A stretch of DNA of 64,000 nt from Caulobacter sp. CCUG 60055. Lineage in GTDB: Bacteria > Pseudomonadota > Alphaproteobacteria > Caulobacterales > Caulobacteraceae. Both the position numbers and the translations under genes were made by a program. The notes under the pieces are model-generated. The model was not told where the DNA came from. It did no database searches and was given only the letters and a program-made list of their open reading frames with translations. Location of the stretch: the NCBI RefSeq assembly GCF_022750545.1, contig NZ_PUIC01000013.1, forward strand, positions 32,599 to 96,598, given 5' to 3'. Positions 46,080 to 56,187 of this stretch are shown here, piece by piece (position 1 is the stretch's first letter; the number at the start of each line of letters is the position of its first letter).

Positions 46080-49000
46080 TTGAACTGCAACTCCATCCGA
46101 GGGCGTCTGCTGACGTCCACCTTCATCGTGGGCGCGGCCGCCTCGGCCTTCGCCGCGACCAGCGCCTTCGCCCAGACCGCCCCCGCGGCTCCCGGCACCG
46201 TCGAGGAGATCGTCGTCACCGGGTCGCGCATCGCCCGTCAGGACTATGTGGCCACCAGCCCGATCGTCACGGTCGGCCAGAAGGACCTGGAGCGCACCGG
46301 CGCCATCACGGTTGAGAAGATGCTCAACCAGCTGCCGCAGTTCGTGCCCAGCGTCAGCGACACCTCGAACAACCCGTCCAACAACGGCCAGGCCAACATC
46401 CAGCTGCGCGGCCTGGGCACCGCCCGCACCCTGGTGCTGGTCGACGGCCGCCGCGTCACCCCGTCTAACAGCTCGGGCGTGATCGACGTCAACACCATCC
46501 CGGCCGCCCTGATCGAGAACATCGAGACCATCACCGGCGGCGCCTCGGCGGTCTACGGCTCCGACGCCATCGCCGGCGTGGTGAACTTCAAGCTGAAGCA
46601 CAACTTCAACGGCCTGCAGATCGACAGCCAGTGGGGTCAGACCGACCACACCGACGGCCAGACCAGCAGCGTCTCGATCACCGCCGGCAGCGCCTTCGCC
46701 GAGGACCGCGGCCACGCCGTCCTGTCGCTGGGCTACGCCAACCGCGACGCGATCTTCAACGGCGCCCGCGCCTTCTCCAGCTACGGCGGCGCCTCGGCGA
46801 CCATCCCGCAGGGCACCTTCCCCGCGCAGGGCAAGCCCTCGCAGGCGGCGATCGACGCGGTCTTCGCCAAGTACGGCGTCGCGCCCGGCACCGTCCCGGC
46901 CGGCTGGGACAAATTCGGGTTCAACAGCGACGGCACGCTGTTCTTCAACGGCGTCAACTACAAGGGCCCGACGACTCCCGACTTCTCGACCATCGTCGCC
47001 GGCAAGGGCAGCGTCACCACCGGCAACTACAACACCGCCATCCTGAACGAGCTGGTCCTGCCGCAGACGCGCTACAACGCCTTCGGCCGCGTCGACTACA
47101 ACGTCACCGACAAGATCAAGACCTACGGCCAGTTCAGCTTCACCAACTACACCTCGGACACCGAGCTGGCCCCGTCGCCGGCCTCGGGCAGCCCGACGGG
47201 CACGGCCACGGGCCTGGGCGCCACCGGCTTCCTGGTTCCGGTGACCAACCCCTTCATCCCGGCGGACCTCAAGGCCCTGCTCGCCGCCCGGACCACGGGT
47301 TCGCCCACGGACCCCTTCCTGCTCAACAAGCGCCTGAGCGAGCTCGGCGGCCGTCACGAGCATGACGAATACAACATCTATCAGATGCAGATCGGCGCCT
47401 CGGGCGAGACCGGCCTGAAGGACTGGACCTGGGACGCCTTCGCGGCCTACGGCGTGATGGACCTGCTGGTCACCCAGACCGGCAACGCCTCGCACCAGGC
47501 CCTGCGCACCCTGCTCGAAGCCGCCGACGGCGGCGCCAGCCTCTGCGCCGGCGGCTACAACCCCTTCGGCCTGCAACCGCTGTCGGCCGCCTGCCGCGCC
47601 TACGTCTCGCGCACCACCAAGAACTCGACCAACTACACCCAGCGCCAGGTCGAGCTGAACTTCCAGGGCGGCCTGTTCAACCTGCCGGCCGGCGAAGTCC
47701 GCGCCGCCGTCGGCGCCGACTACCGCAGCGACCGATTCAGCTTCGTCCCCGACGCCGTGCTGTCCACCCCGGACATCTCGAACCTCGGCACGCCGCTGCA
47801 GAACAAGGCGCCGGGCGTCATCGGCTTCAACGCCCAAAACCCGCTGACCGGCAAGACCGACGTCTATGAGCTGTACGGCGAATTGCTGATCCCGGTGCTG
47901 AAGGACCTGCCGTTCATCAACTCGCTGAACATCAACCTCGGCGGCCGCTTCTCCGACTACAACACCGTCGGCGCGATCTCGACCTGGAAGGCCGACGTCG
48001 AATGGAAGCCGATCCCGTCGATCCTGGTGCGCGGCGGCTACCAGACCGCCATCCGCGCCCCCAACATCGGCGAACTCTACGCCCCGCTGGGCCAGAACTT
48101 CCCGAACATCGGCCTGGCCTACAACCAGACCACGGGCAAGGCGAACGGCCTGGGCAGCGGCGATCCTTGCGACGTCCGCAACGTCTATCGGACCGGCGCC
48201 AACGGCGCGTCGGTGCGGGCGCTGTGTCTCGCCCAGGGCGTTCCGGCGGGCATCGTCGACACCTACACCTACAGCAACCAGCAGATCCAAGGCACCACCG
48301 GCGGCAATCCGAACCTGACCGAAGAGAGCGCCGACAGCTACTCGATCGGCGTGGTCTGGCAGCCTCACTTCGACCATCCGCTGCTGTCCAAGCTCAGCGC
48401 CTCGATCGACTACTACAACATCGACATCCAGAACGCGGTCGGCACGGTTTCGGCCTCGACGGCGGTGTCGAAGTGCTACAACGCCGACGGGGCGAACCCC
48501 ACCTACTCGCCGACCAACTTCTACTGCTCCCTGCTGCAGCGCGACGCGACCACCGGCAACTTCGTCAACAGCATCCAGACCAACGCCAACCTGGCCGAGG
48601 TCAAGACCGCCGGCGTCGACTTCCAGGTCGACTGGGGCTTCGGCCTCGGCGCGGTGGGTCTGAACGACAACTACGGCGCGGTGAAGCTGAACGTCATCGG
48701 CACCTACCTGACCCAGTTCGAGGTGCAGCTGCTGCCGGGCGACCCCTTCCGCGACCTGAAGGGCACCATCGGCGACCAGGCCATCACCAACGTCGGCAAT
48801 GCGCTGCCTGAGTGGAAGTTCCTGACCTCGCTGACCTATGACGTCGGCCCGGTCGATCTGAACGCCCGCTGGCGCTACATCGGCAAGATGACCGACCAGA
48901 CCTGCACGGGTAAGAGCACCTGCACGGCGACCAGCCCGGCCGCTGTCAGCTACTACGACCTGACCGGCAGCTGGCGGATCAACCAGACCTTCACGGTCAC

Positions 49001-49130
49001 CGGCGGGGTGAACAACATCACCGACAAGCAACCGCCGTTCTTCTCGTCGTTCGTCCAGGCGAACACCGACCCGTCGACCTACGACGTGCTCGGCCGCCGC
49101 TACTTCATCGGCCTGAAGGCCACCTTCTAA
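46080..49130 (+). CDS. Large TonB-dependent outer-membrane receptor
   Basis: About 1,016 residues. A signal peptide ([27 protein letters not shown]) is followed by the TonB-box-like [13 protein letters not shown], and a plug domain with [46 protein letters not shown] and [16 protein letters not shown]. The barrel ends with [10 protein letters not shown]. The layout is that of the Caulobacteraceae receptors for carbohydrates or other large nutrients; the ligand is unknown. I choose a TTG at 46080, because GAGGGG lies eight bases before it and the signal peptide follows at once; an in-frame ATG at 46032 would add 16 uncharacteristic residues. A strong terminator follows. Confidence 0.92.
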   Translation: MNCNSIRGRLLTSTFIVGAAASAFAATSAFAQTAPAAPGTVEEIVVTGSRIARQDYVATSPIVTVGQKDLERTGAITVEKMLNQLPQFVPSVSDTSNNPSNNGQANIQLRGLGTARTLVLVDGRRVTPSNSSGVIDVNTIPAALIENIETITGGASAVYGSDAIAGVVNFKLKHNFNGLQIDSQWGQTDHTDGQTSSVSITAGSAFAEDRGHAVLSLGYANRDAIFNGARAFSSYGGASATIPQGTFPAQGKPSQAAIDAVFAKYGVAPGTVPAGWDKFGFNSDGTLFFNGVNYKGPTTPDFSTIVAGKGSVTTGNYNTAILNELVLPQTRYNAFGRVDYNVTDKIKTYGQFSFTNYTSDTELAPSPASGSPTGTATGLGATGFLVPVTNPFIPADLKALLAARTTGSPTDPFLLNKRLSELGGRHEHDEYNIYQMQIGASGETGLKDWTWDAFAAYGVMDLLVTQTGNASHQALRTLLEAADGGASLCAGGYNPFGLQPLSAACRAYVSRTTKNSTNYTQRQVELNFQGGLFNLPAGEVRAAVGADYRSDRFSFVPDAVLSTPDISNLGTPLQNKAPGVIGFNAQNPLTGKTDVYELYGELLIPVLKDLPFINSLNINLGGRFSDYNTVGAISTWKADVEWKPIPSILVRGGYQTAIRAPNIGELYAPLGQNFPNIGLAYNQTTGKANGLGSGDPCDVRNVYRTGANGASVRALCLAQGVPAGIVDTYTYSNQQIQGTTGGNPNLTEESADSYSIGVVWQPHFDHPLLSKLSASIDYYNIDIQNAVGTVSASTAVSKCYNADGANPTYSPTNFYCSLLQRDATTGNFVNSIQTNANLAEVKTAGVDFQVDWGFGLGAVGLNDNYGAVKLNVIGTYLTQFEVQLLPGDPFRDLKGTIGDQAITNVGNALPEWKFLTSLTYDVGPVDLNARWRYIGKMTDQTCTGKSTCTATSPAAVSYYDLTGSWRINQTFTVTGGVNNITDKQPPFFSSFVQANTDPSTYDVLGRRYFIGLKATF

Positions 49131-49155
49131 GTCGAAGGACCACGATCAGAGCCTG

Positions 49156-49192
49156 GGCCGGCGAACCTTCGGGTTCGCCGGCCTTTTCTTTT
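49156..49192 (+). terminator. Intrinsic terminator of the TonB receptor gene
   Basis: GGCCGGCGAACC pairs perfectly with GGTTCGCCGGCC around a TTCG loop, a 12-bp stem, followed by TTTTCTTTT. It lies 25 bases after the stop and also faces the end of the converging CinA-like gene. Confidence 0.93.
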
Positions 49193-49204
49193 GGAAGGGG
49201 CCAG

Positions 49205-49972
49205 TCAGGCCGCCCGTTCGTCGGGGATGAACACCCGCTCGATCCCGGCCGCCTTCAGCGAAGCGACCAGCTCCTCGACCACGGCCTCGACCACGGCCGC
49301 ATCGCGCCCCCGGATCACCAGGTTCGAGCCGTAACCGTCGGCCGTATAGAAGGGGTAGCTGCCCAGCGACAGGTCGGGGTTCGCCTTGGCCACCCGCTCC
49401 AGCGGCTCGGCGATGACGCCTTCGCCCGCGCCCTCGACCCGGACGTTGCGCGAAATCACCACCGCCCCGCCCTTCAGGCGCCAGCCGATGTCCTCGAGCA
49501 TGCCGCGCATGATCTGCGGCACCCCGGCCAGCACGAAGACGTTGCCGATCTGGAAGCCGGGCGGGCCCTGCACCGGGTTCTTGACCAGCACGCCGCCCTC
49601 GGGCACCCGCGCCATCCGCCGGCGGGCGGCGTTGACGTCCTCGCCCCAGCGCGCGTGCAGCATGGCCATGATCTCGGGATGCTCGTGCAGCGCCACGCCG
49701 AAGGCGGCCGCGACGCCGTCGGCGGTGATGTCGTCGTGGGTCGGGCCGATGCCGCCGGTGGTGAACAGATAGTCGTAGCGGGCGCGCAGGGCGTTGACGG
49801 CGGCGACGATCTCCTCGTGCACGTCGGGCACGACGCGGGCCTCGGCCAGGTCGACCCCGTGCGCGGCCAGGAACTTGGCGATGGCGTTCAGATTGACGTC
49901 CTGGGTCCGCCCGGACAGGATTTCGTCGCCGATGATCAGGACCGCCGCCGTCACCCGTTCTGCGCTGGCCAT
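49205..49972 (-). CDS. CinA-like molybdopterin-binding domain protein
   Basis: 255 residues, the N-terminal MoCo-binding-like half of CinA without the C-terminal amidase half. It has [62 protein letters not shown] and [19 protein letters not shown]. The first two match the MoaB/MogA-like pocket ([11 protein letters not shown]). In the CinA family this fold hydrolyses ADP-ribose or similar nucleotides, and the missing amidase would be encoded elsewhere. It converges with the TonB receptor across the terminator. Confidence 0.9.
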   Translation of the reverse strand: MASAERVTAAVLIIGDEILSGRTQDVNLNAIAKFLAAHGVDLAEARVVPDVHEEIVAAVNALRARYDYLFTTGGIGPTHDDITADGVAAAFGVALHEHPEIMAMLHARWGEDVNAARRRMARVPEGGVLVKNPVQGPPGFQIGNVFVLAGVPQIMRGMLEDIGWRLKGGAVVISRNVRVEGAGEGVIAEPLERVAKANPDLSLGSYPFYTADGYGSNLVIRGRDAAVVEAVVEELVASLKAAGIERVFIPDERAA

Positions 49973-50026
49973 CGCCCGCCGCCTTTCCTATCTAGGTTCG
50001 CCCTGTCCCGACTGAGTAAGCAGCCC

Positions 50027-50758
50027 ATGCAGTTCCCGCAACCGCTGGAGCGCGGCGTCCTCGCGCAACGCTACAAGCGCTTCTTCGCCGACGTCGTCAT
50101 GGACGACGGGCGCGAGATCACCGCGCACTGCCCCAATCCCGGCGCCATGCTCGGCCTGAACACGCCGGGCCTGCCGGCGTGGCTGTCGCGCTCGGACGAT
50201 CCCAAGCGCAAGCTGGCCCACACCCTGGAGTTGGTCGAAGCCGACGGCGGCCTCGTCGGGATCAACACCATGCACCCCAACCGCCTGGTCGCCGAGGCCC
50301 TGGCGGCGGAGGCCGTCCCTGAACTGGCCGGCTACGCCTCCGTCCGCCGCGAGGTGAAGTACGGGACCGCCAGCCGCGTCGACTTCCTGCTGGAGGACCC
50401 CGCCCGGCCGCCCTGCTGGCTGGAGGTCAAGAACGTCCACCTGCGCCGCGAGGGGACCTTGGCCGAGTTCCCCGACTGCGTGGCGGCCCGCTCGCTCAAG
50501 CATCTTCATGAACTGACCGCCGAGGTCGAACGCGGCGCGCGGGCGGTGATGCTGTTCGTCGTCCAGCGCACCGACTGCGACGCCTTCGAGGCCTGCGCCG
50601 ATCTCGACCCGGCCTATGCCAGGGGTTTGATCGAGGCCGCGCGCCGGGGCGTTGAAGTTCTGTGCTATGCTTGCGACATAAGCAGCGAAGAAATCCGTCT
50701 GACGCGCCGCATCCCCTGGAGATCCTCCAACGCGGTCGCGCTTCAGGAGAAGCCATGA
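50027..50758 (+). CDS. sfsA: SfsA (sugar fermentation stimulation protein homologue)
   Basis: 243 residues. [66 protein letters not shown] is the SfsA signature, followed by [15 protein letters not shown] and [33 protein letters not shown]. The fold pairs an OB-like N-terminal part with a PD-(D/E)XK nuclease-like part (D in SRVDFLL and E-x-K in LEVKNV), so DNA binding or cleavage is possible; the biological role is not settled. Its stop overlaps the map start (ATGA). Confidence 0.94.
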   Translation: MQFPQPLERGVLAQRYKRFFADVVMDDGREITAHCPNPGAMLGLNTPGLPAWLSRSDDPKRKLAHTLELVEADGGLVGINTMHPNRLVAEALAAEAVPELAGYASVRREVKYGTASRVDFLLEDPARPPCWLEVKNVHLRREGTLAEFPDCVAARSLKHLHELTAEVERGARAVMLFVVQRTDCDAFEACADLDPAYARGLIEAARRGVEVLCYACDISSEEIRLTRRIPWRSSNAVALQEKP

Positions 50759-51582
50759 CCACCACCGAAGTCCTCGACGCCCCGACCCGCACCAACGGCA
50801 TCAAGATCCACAAGCCCGAGGATTTCGAGGGCATGCGCCGGGCCGGCCGCCTGGCCGCCGAATGCCTCGACCTGCTCACGCCCCACGTCGTTCCCGGCGC
50901 GGTGACCGACGACCTCGACCGCCTGGCGCGCGAGTTCATCCTCGACCACGGCGCCCTGCCGGCCTGCCTGTTCTACCGCGGCTACTCCAAGACGGTGTGC
51001 ATCTCGCCCAACCATGTGGTCTGCCACGGCATCCCGGGCGCGCGCGCCCTGCGCGAAGGCGAGATCGTCAATATCGACGTCACCGTCATCGTCGACGGCT
51101 GGCACGGCGACCACAGCCGCATGTACGGCGTCGGCCCGATCTCGACCAAGGCCCGCCGCCTGATCGAGATCACCTATGAATCGCTGGAGCGCGGCATCGC
51201 GGCGGTGAAGCCGGGCGCCACCACCGGCGACATCGGCTACGCCATCCAGTCCTATGTCGAGAGCCAGCGCTGCTCGGTCGTGCGCGACTTCTGCGGCCAC
51301 GGCCTGGGCCAGGTGTTCCACGACAACCCCAACATCCTGCACTTCGGCCGCAAGGGCGAAGGCGCCGTGCTGAAGCCCGGCATGTTCTTCACCATCGAGC
51401 CGATGGTGAACCTGGGCAAGCCGCAGGTGAAGCTGCTGTCGGACGGCTGGACCGCCGTCACCCGCGACAAGTCGCTGTCGGCCCAATGCGAGCACTCCAT
51501 CGGCGTGACCGAGGACGGGGCCGAGATCTTCACCCTGTCGCCCGAGGGCCTGTTCAGGCCGGCGCTCGAAACCGCCGCCTGA
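50755..51582 (+). CDS. map: Type I methionine aminopeptidase
   Basis: 275 residues. Removes N-terminal Met from new proteins. All metal ligands are visible: the two Asp of [21 protein letters not shown], His of [15 protein letters not shown], Glu of FFTIEPMVN and Glu of [13 protein letters not shown]. The substrate His lies in [10 protein letters not shown]. An N-terminal extension of about 15 residues precedes the conserved domain. It is coupled to sfsA (ATGA at 50755-50758) and followed by radC, a conserved order in Caulobacteraceae. Confidence 0.97.
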   Translation: MTTTEVLDAPTRTNGIKIHKPEDFEGMRRAGRLAAECLDLLTPHVVPGAVTDDLDRLAREFILDHGALPACLFYRGYSKTVCISPNHVVCHGIPGARALREGEIVNIDVTVIVDGWHGDHSRMYGVGPISTKARRLIEITYESLERGIAAVKPGATTGDIGYAIQSYVESQRCSVVRDFCGHGLGQVFHDNPNILHFGRKGEGAVLKPGMFFTIEPMVNLGKPQVKLLSDGWTAVTRDKSLSAQCEHSIGVTEDGAEIFTLSPEGLFRPALETAA

Positions 51583-51686
51583 CGTTCGCCGCCTGACGTT
51601 CGCTGGGCGAGACGAACGCCGCCCCTTCCTCGTGGCCGCTTCACGCGTCATGGTGGGCGTCGGCGCGGATTGCAATCGGGGGACGG

Positions 51687-52295
51687 GTGGACGACGCATC
51701 TGAAGGCCTGGCGGAAAAGCCGGCCAGGCCCCACCAGCACGGCCACCGCGACCGCCTGCGCCAGCGCGCCCTGGCGGGGGGCCTGGGCGCCCTGCCGGAC
51801 TACGAGCTGCTCGAGCTCTATCTCTTCCGCTCGATCCCCATGCGCGACGTCAAGCCGCTGGCCAAGGCGTTGCTGGCCCGGTTCGGCGGCCTGTCCGGCG
51901 TATTCGCCGCCTCGGTCGAGGAGTTGCGCACCGTGCGCGGGGTGGGCGAGACCGTCGCGCTCGACCTGAAGCTGCTGCACGAGGCGACCTTGCGCGTCGG
52001 CCGGCAGGATTTCGAGAAGCGCACGGTGATCTCGTCGTGGAGCGCCCTGCTCGGCTATGTCCGGGTCGCCCTGGCCAACGAGCCGCGCGAACAGTTCCGC
52101 GTGCTGTTCCTCGACAAGAAGAACCAGCTGATCGCCGACGAGGTGATGAACCACGGCACCGTCGACCACGCCCCGGTCTATCCGCGCGAAGTGATGCGCC
52201 GGGCGCTGGAGCTGTCGTCCTGCGCCATCATCATGGTCCATAACCATCCTACTAGACCCACATCGATCACGCTCGATCACGCCCAAGCACATTGA
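51687..52295 (+). CDS. radC: RadC (JAB/MPN-domain) truncated by an integrated element
   Basis: The native part begins MDDASEGLAEKPARPHQHGH and contains the helix-hairpin-helix (LLARFGGLSGVFAASVEELRTVRGVGETVALDLKL) and most of the JAB domain: FRVLFLDKKNQLIADEVMNHGTVDHAPVYPREVMRRALELSSCAIIMVHNHP. Normal RadC continues with SGDPTPS-x2-D and 50-60 more residues. Here the frame runs instead into TRPTSITLDHAQAH and stops. The HxH zinc pair remains but the Ser/Asp part is lost, so the metallo site is probably dead. The break at about 52250 is where low-GC DNA and an integrase gene begin. Confidence 0.9.
   Translation: MDDASEGLAEKPARPHQHGHRDRLRQRALAGGLGALPDYELLELYLFRSIPMRDVKPLAKALLARFGGLSGVFAASVEELRTVRGVGETVALDLKLLHEATLRVGRQDFEKRTVISSWSALLGYVRVALANEPREQFRVLFLDKKNQLIADEVMNHGTVDHAPVYPREVMRRALELSSCAIIMVHNHPTRPTSITLDHAQAH
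52228..52260. other. Probable attL of the element inside radC
   Basis: The codons for VHNHP (GTCCATAACCATCCT) are AT-rich against the GC-rich codons before them, and the RadC reading departs from the family right after them. The crossover core is therefore likely within about TGGTCCATAACCATCC. The matching copy and the rest of radC should lie beyond the window. Confidence 0.55.
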
Positions 52296-52339
52296 AACAC
52301 CACGATTTTTGGGCTTGAAAAGCTTCCGGTGACTGGGGC

Positions 52340-52412
52340 AAACTGAGGGCGGTAATTGGGGGATCGGAGCACATTCCGACCCCAATAACCGACTGACTAC
52401 CGCCCTCAGTTT
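52340..52412. repeat. Nested giant inverted repeat upstream of the integrase
   Basis: The outer arms AAACTGAGGGCGGTA (52340-52354) and TACCGCCCTCAGTTT (52398-52412) are perfect. Inside, ATTGGGG (52355-52361) pairs with CCCCAAT (52380-52386) and TCGG (52364-52367) with CCGA (52376-52379), leaving a 3' bulge of 11 bases. The whole 73-base structure ends 15 bases before the integrase ATG. It could be a cruciform recombination or arm-type site, or an attenuator for the integrase. Confidence 0.75.
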
Positions 52413-52426
52413 TCGGGAGACGTAGC

Positions 52427-53680
52427 ATGGGCAGCCTCACCGATGGCGCGATCCGGCGCAGCATCAAGGACGTCGAACTGACCGGAAAGCAGAAGTCCCT
52501 GGCCGACGGCGAGGGACGCGGCGTGGGCCGCCTGGTCCTCGTCGTGCGGCCGATGCCTAAGCGGGTGCTGGCGGAATGGATGGCCCAGCAATGGCGCGAC
52601 GGTAAGCGGATCAAGGCGAAACTCGGCGACTATCCATCGATGTCGCTCGCCGCAGCCCGAGAGGTTTTCAAGCGCGACTTCGCGGACGCGATCCAGAAGG
52701 GTCGGAGCATCAAGATCGTCACCGATGCTCGGCCCGGAACCGTCGCCGACCTTTTCGAAGCCTACGTCGCCTCGCTCAAAGAAGCAGGTAAGCCGTCCTG
52801 GAAGGAAACGGAGAAAGGACTGAACAAGGTAGCCGACACTCTTGGGCGCAACCGCCTTGCCCGGGAGATCGAGCCGGACGAGGTGACGGAGGTGCTCCGC
52901 CCGATCTTTGAGCGTGGGGCCCCTGCCATGGCGGACCACGTCCGCTGCTACATCCGCGCAGCTTACAGCTGGGGAATGAAATCGGAGCACGACTATCGAA
53001 ACACGTCGCCGCGCCGATTTCGACTGGTCTACAATCCGGCGGCAGGTATCCCGACTGAGCCTAAGGTCGTCGGGTCCCGGTGGCTGGACGAAGATGAGTT
53101 TGTCCAGCTCTGGCGATGGCTCGAATGCCCCGACGTGCCGGTGCACCCGCCCTATCTGCGGGCCGTTCAGATCCTGATGCTCACGGGCCAGCGGGTCGAG
53201 GAAATCGCGCGCCTTCACAAGGATCAGTGGGATTCCCGCGAACGAATTCTCGACTGGTCAAAAACCAAGAACAGCAAGCCTCATGCGGTCCCTGTTCCGT
53301 CCTTGGCGGCGGAGCTTCTCGATTCCATTAAGCCGAACGAACATGGGTGGTTCTTCCCCTCGGCGAAGGATCCATCGAAGCCCGTCAGCCATGGGACGCT
53401 CTATGCCTTTATGTGGCGCCAGCGCGACCGCGGCGTCATCCCGGTCGTGACCAATCGCGACTTGCGGCGAACGTGGAAGACGCTGTCAGGCAAGGCTGGC
53501 GTGCCGAAGGAAATCCGCGATCGCATTCAGAACCATGCGCTGCAGGACGTTAGCTCCAAGAGCTACGACCGCTGGAACTACATGCCAGAGAAGCGAGCTG
53601 GCATGGCGCGCTGGGACAAGTTCGCCCGCACCATGCTGGCCAAGAAGCCCGTCCGCCGGCCAGCGAAGCAGGCGGCGTGA
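52427..53680 (+). CDS. int: Tyrosine recombinase (P4-type integrase)
   Basis: 417 residues. The N-terminal arm-binding/DUF4102-like part (MGSLTDGAIRRSIKDVELTGKQKSLADGEGRG, KAKLGDYPSMSLAAAREVFKRD) is followed by a SAM-like core-binding domain and the catalytic domain. Catalytic Arg is in LMLTGQRVEEIARLHKDQW. The HDLRRT box reads TNRDLRRTWKTLSGKAG, so the usual His is Arg. IQNHALQDVSSKSYDRWNY gives the second His and the Tyr nucleophile. GGGAGA before the ATG is a good ribosome site. Placed at the left edge of the island, it should recombine the radC attachment site. Confidence 0.93.
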   Translation: MGSLTDGAIRRSIKDVELTGKQKSLADGEGRGVGRLVLVVRPMPKRVLAEWMAQQWRDGKRIKAKLGDYPSMSLAAAREVFKRDFADAIQKGRSIKIVTDARPGTVADLFEAYVASLKEAGKPSWKETEKGLNKVADTLGRNRLAREIEPDEVTEVLRPIFERGAPAMADHVRCYIRAAYSWGMKSEHDYRNTSPRRFRLVYNPAAGIPTEPKVVGSRWLDEDEFVQLWRWLECPDVPVHPPYLRAVQILMLTGQRVEEIARLHKDQWDSRERILDWSKTKNSKPHAVPVPSLAAELLDSIKPNEHGWFFPSAKDPSKPVSHGTLYAFMWRQRDRGVIPVVTNRDLRRTWKTLSGKAGVPKEIRDRIQNHALQDVSSKSYDRWNYMPEKRAGMARWDKFARTMLAKKPVRRPAKQAA

Positions 53681-54099
53681 TCTCGCGCGTACTTATGATC
53701 GTGGCGTGCGTCTTGGCCGCTGGGGCGGCTGCGACCCCGGCAGCTGCGGATCCGTGCACAGCACCGGTCCCCACTCGCGCCGGTCACTCCTTTTCGGGCC
53801 AGGTCCGTTACGTGGGTGACGGCGACGGCCTGTGCGTCGGCGATTCCCCAGATCCGACGACTTGGATCGAGGTCCGCCTGGCGGATTTCGATGCGCCCGA
53901 GCTTCACGCCCCAATCGGAGCGCGTGCCAAGGCAGCACTGGAAGATGTCGCTCTCGGCCGCGGGGCCTTCTGCACCGCGGTGCGTGGCCGCAATGGCCGC
54001 GTGCAGGTCTATGACCGCGTCATCGCCGTCTGCCAGATCAGCGGACGATCGATCGGAACATTGTTGCGGCAGATCGGCGCGCCTCAGGGCGGCCGCTAG
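53677..54099 (+). CDS. Secreted thermonuclease-like (SNase) protein
   Basis: 140 residues. A signal peptide (MISRVLMIVACVLAAGAAATPAAA) precedes an SNase core: SGQVRYVGDGDGLCVGDSPDPTTWIEVRLADFDAPELHAPIGARAKAALEDVALGRGAFCTAVRGRNGRVQVYDRVIAVCQI. The catalytic Asp/Arg/Glu pattern (DGDGL, IEVRLADFDAPE, RVQVYDR) is largely kept. It has four cysteines that may form disulfides. It probably degrades nucleic acid outside the cytoplasm. The GTG start overlaps the integrase stop (GTGA), so it is coupled to the recombinase. Confidence 0.83.
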   Translation: MISRVLMIVACVLAAGAAATPAAADPCTAPVPTRAGHSFSGQVRYVGDGDGLCVGDSPDPTTWIEVRLADFDAPELHAPIGARAKAALEDVALGRGAFCTAVRGRNGRVQVYDRVIAVCQISGRSIGTLLRQIGAPQGGR

Positions 54100-54249
54100 C
54101 CCGAGAACCTGTAGCTCCCTAGGCTCACCCGCTGTCGCTCGAGCGTCCAAGCTCCTGTGGACCCGCTTCGCACAGACGATGAGATACTGCCTCGGTGCCG
54201 AAGCAACATGCCGGCCATCGCCGACCCCGCGCGGGCTGATCCCGCAAAC

Positions 54250-56187
54250 TCACTGTAACCAGCTCGCGGGAATGAGCTTCTCGCCCTTCCTCCATCGCTC
54301 GATCACCGCCGTTGCGAACCACTCCGGCTTTAGGTCTGCGTGATCCATGATGATGATCTGCAGCTCCGGCGCGAGTTCGGCCGCTGCATCGGCCGCCAGC
54401 TTGAAGAGCTGCAGCACGGCGGTCTGGTCCTCGTCGGAAAGCCCGTCGATTGAACCTTCCGCATCGCGGTCCGGTGGATAGTGAGCTTGAGATGGCTGGT
54501 CGAAAATGATGAACCCCGGCACGGGACGCTTCTTTTGACGAAACCATTTATGGAGAGCCAGGTGTGCCAGGACGTGGTAGCCGACCCAATTCTCGCCGCT
54601 TCCCATCCGGAACAAAGGGACCGGACCGTCAAGAGTATCAGCGACGACCGTCAGGGCCCTGATGTCGAGCCTTAGCTGGCTACCTCGGTGCTCCAGTTCC
54701 AGATCGTCAGAATACTGGGTCATGTAGCGGCCGATAATGTTCAAGAAGGCATCAAGCTTTTCCTTCATCGCTTCGGCGTCGAGCTCCCGCTCCAGCGCCG
54801 CAACCCGAATCCGGCTTGCCGCGATGGCCGATTTCAGCCCTGAGCTGGTGTCGGCGGTGCTGGCGGTCTCGACATACTGAGTGATCTTTCCGGTTGTTCG
54901 CGCCTGTAGAATGAAGCTGTCCTGTTGAACGCGGAGGATCTCGTTCTCCCTCATTCGCGCCGCAATCTGCTGCTGGTTTTCCCGCAGACGCTGCTCGATG
55001 TCGGCCTCTTCGCGATTGAGCGACGCCAATCTGAGCTGAAGCCGCGGGTTCTCAGCCTCAACCGCCTCGAGTTGATCGCTGAGCTCCTGAAGCGAGCGCT
55101 GCATCTGCACCACGGTCGGCGCCGGCACGGGAAGCTGGCTTTCGCACAGCGGGCAATGAGCGGAATCGTGATCGCCATGTTTGATCAGGCCGACGGAGCT
55201 CAAGCGAGCTCGCTGCTCTTTTGCTTCACGTTCGTAGCCACTCGTCTCCGACGTAAACGTCCGGGTCGATCGAATCTCGGCGTTGACCCTCTCGAGTTCG
55301 GTTCGAAGACCCTGGCGTTCAGCGCGTAGGCCAGCCAGCACGTCCTCGCCGTCACCCACCATAAAATTGTCGCGCACGCCGGTGTCACGCACCACGCGCT
55401 GAAGAACCGCAAGGACCGCCTCGTAGGTGAGCGCGACAGTCCGCTCGTCGATAAGTCCCACCTGTTTGGCTTCGTCGACAAGGGCGCGCGCACGCGGGTA
55501 CGTGCTGCTATCAAGGGCGTCCGCGTCGCGGAGCTGGCGTTCTAGCTGACGTAGTTCGCGTTTGGCCTGATCGAGCTGGGATTGCTTGAATAGGCGGTCT
55601 TCATCCACGGCCCCAAGGAAATAGGGCAACGTATCTTTGATGGCCTGACTGACGAAGTCCTCGCCTTGCCGGTGGAACAGGCGCTGTTTGCTGTCGATGT
55701 CGTTCTGGTCTTGGAAGGAGAGCAACAGCGCGTGCCGGAAGTTTGCCTCCAGCGGGTCGCGGGTTGGGGTCGGAGGTCGATGTTCGTTCTCGCTGATGCC
55801 GATCGCGGCGCCGAGGAACTTCTCTACTGCGCCCACCGTCGTGTTTTTGAACAGGGCGGACTCCGACGGTGTCTCGATGCTCGACCCTCGGTCCATGTAG
55901 ATATCGCCGTTCGTTCGATCGCCGACATCGGGGTTGCGACGGGCGATGAAGATCTGTCCGTCGCCAATTTGAAACAGCAAAGCATACCAGCCGACATACT
56001 TGCGGATCACGCCATCCGCGACGTTGCATTCGCTGCGGCCCGTACAGTAATCGATGATGTCGATTATCGCTGACTTGCCGGTTTTTGAGCCGCCGGTCAG
56101 TATATTTAGCTCGCCGGGTCTGAACACGACCTCGCGAACTTCACCCCGGCGACTGTAGAGAATGAGCTTGGCAATTTGCAGACTCAC
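54250..56187 (-). CDS. ABC-3C system ATPase (DUF3732)
   Basis: 645 residues. An SMC/Rad50-like ABC ATPase head is split around a long coiled coil. Walker A is GGSKTGKS (32-39), and the middle holds a Cys-pair hook-like turn (SAHCPLCESQLPVPAP) flanked by heptads. The signature is MGSGENWVGYHVLAHLALHKWF, Walker B IIFDQPSQAHYP, and the H-loop IIIMDHADLK. This is the DUF3732 type of the three-component ABC (ABC-3C) defence systems, in which the ATPase probably detects foreign DNA or its ends and controls the effector. The GTG start overlaps the stop of the middle component (GTGA, 56187-56184). Confidence 0.88.
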   Translation of the reverse strand: MSLQIAKLILYSRRGEVREVVFRPGELNILTGGSKTGKSAIIDIIDYCTGRSECNVADGVIRKYVGWYALLFQIGDGQIFIARRNPDVGDRTNGDIYMDRGSSIETPSESALFKNTTVGAVEKFLGAAIGISENEHRPPTPTRDPLEANFRHALLLSFQDQNDIDSKQRLFHRQGEDFVSQAIKDTLPYFLGAVDEDRLFKQSQLDQAKRELRQLERQLRDADALDSSTYPRARALVDEAKQVGLIDERTVALTYEAVLAVLQRVVRDTGVRDNFMVGDGEDVLAGLRAERQGLRTELERVNAEIRSTRTFTSETSGYEREAKEQRARLSSVGLIKHGDHDSAHCPLCESQLPVPAPTVVQMQRSLQELSDQLEAVEAENPRLQLRLASLNREEADIEQRLRENQQQIAARMRENEILRVQQDSFILQARTTGKITQYVETASTADTSSGLKSAIAASRIRVAALERELDAEAMKEKLDAFLNIIGRYMTQYSDDLELEHRGSQLRLDIRALTVVADTLDGPVPLFRMGSGENWVGYHVLAHLALHKWFRQKKRPVPGFIIFDQPSQAHYPPDRDAEGSIDGLSDEDQTAVLQLFKLAADAAAELAPELQIIIMDHADLKPEWFATAVIERWRKGEKLIPASWLQ

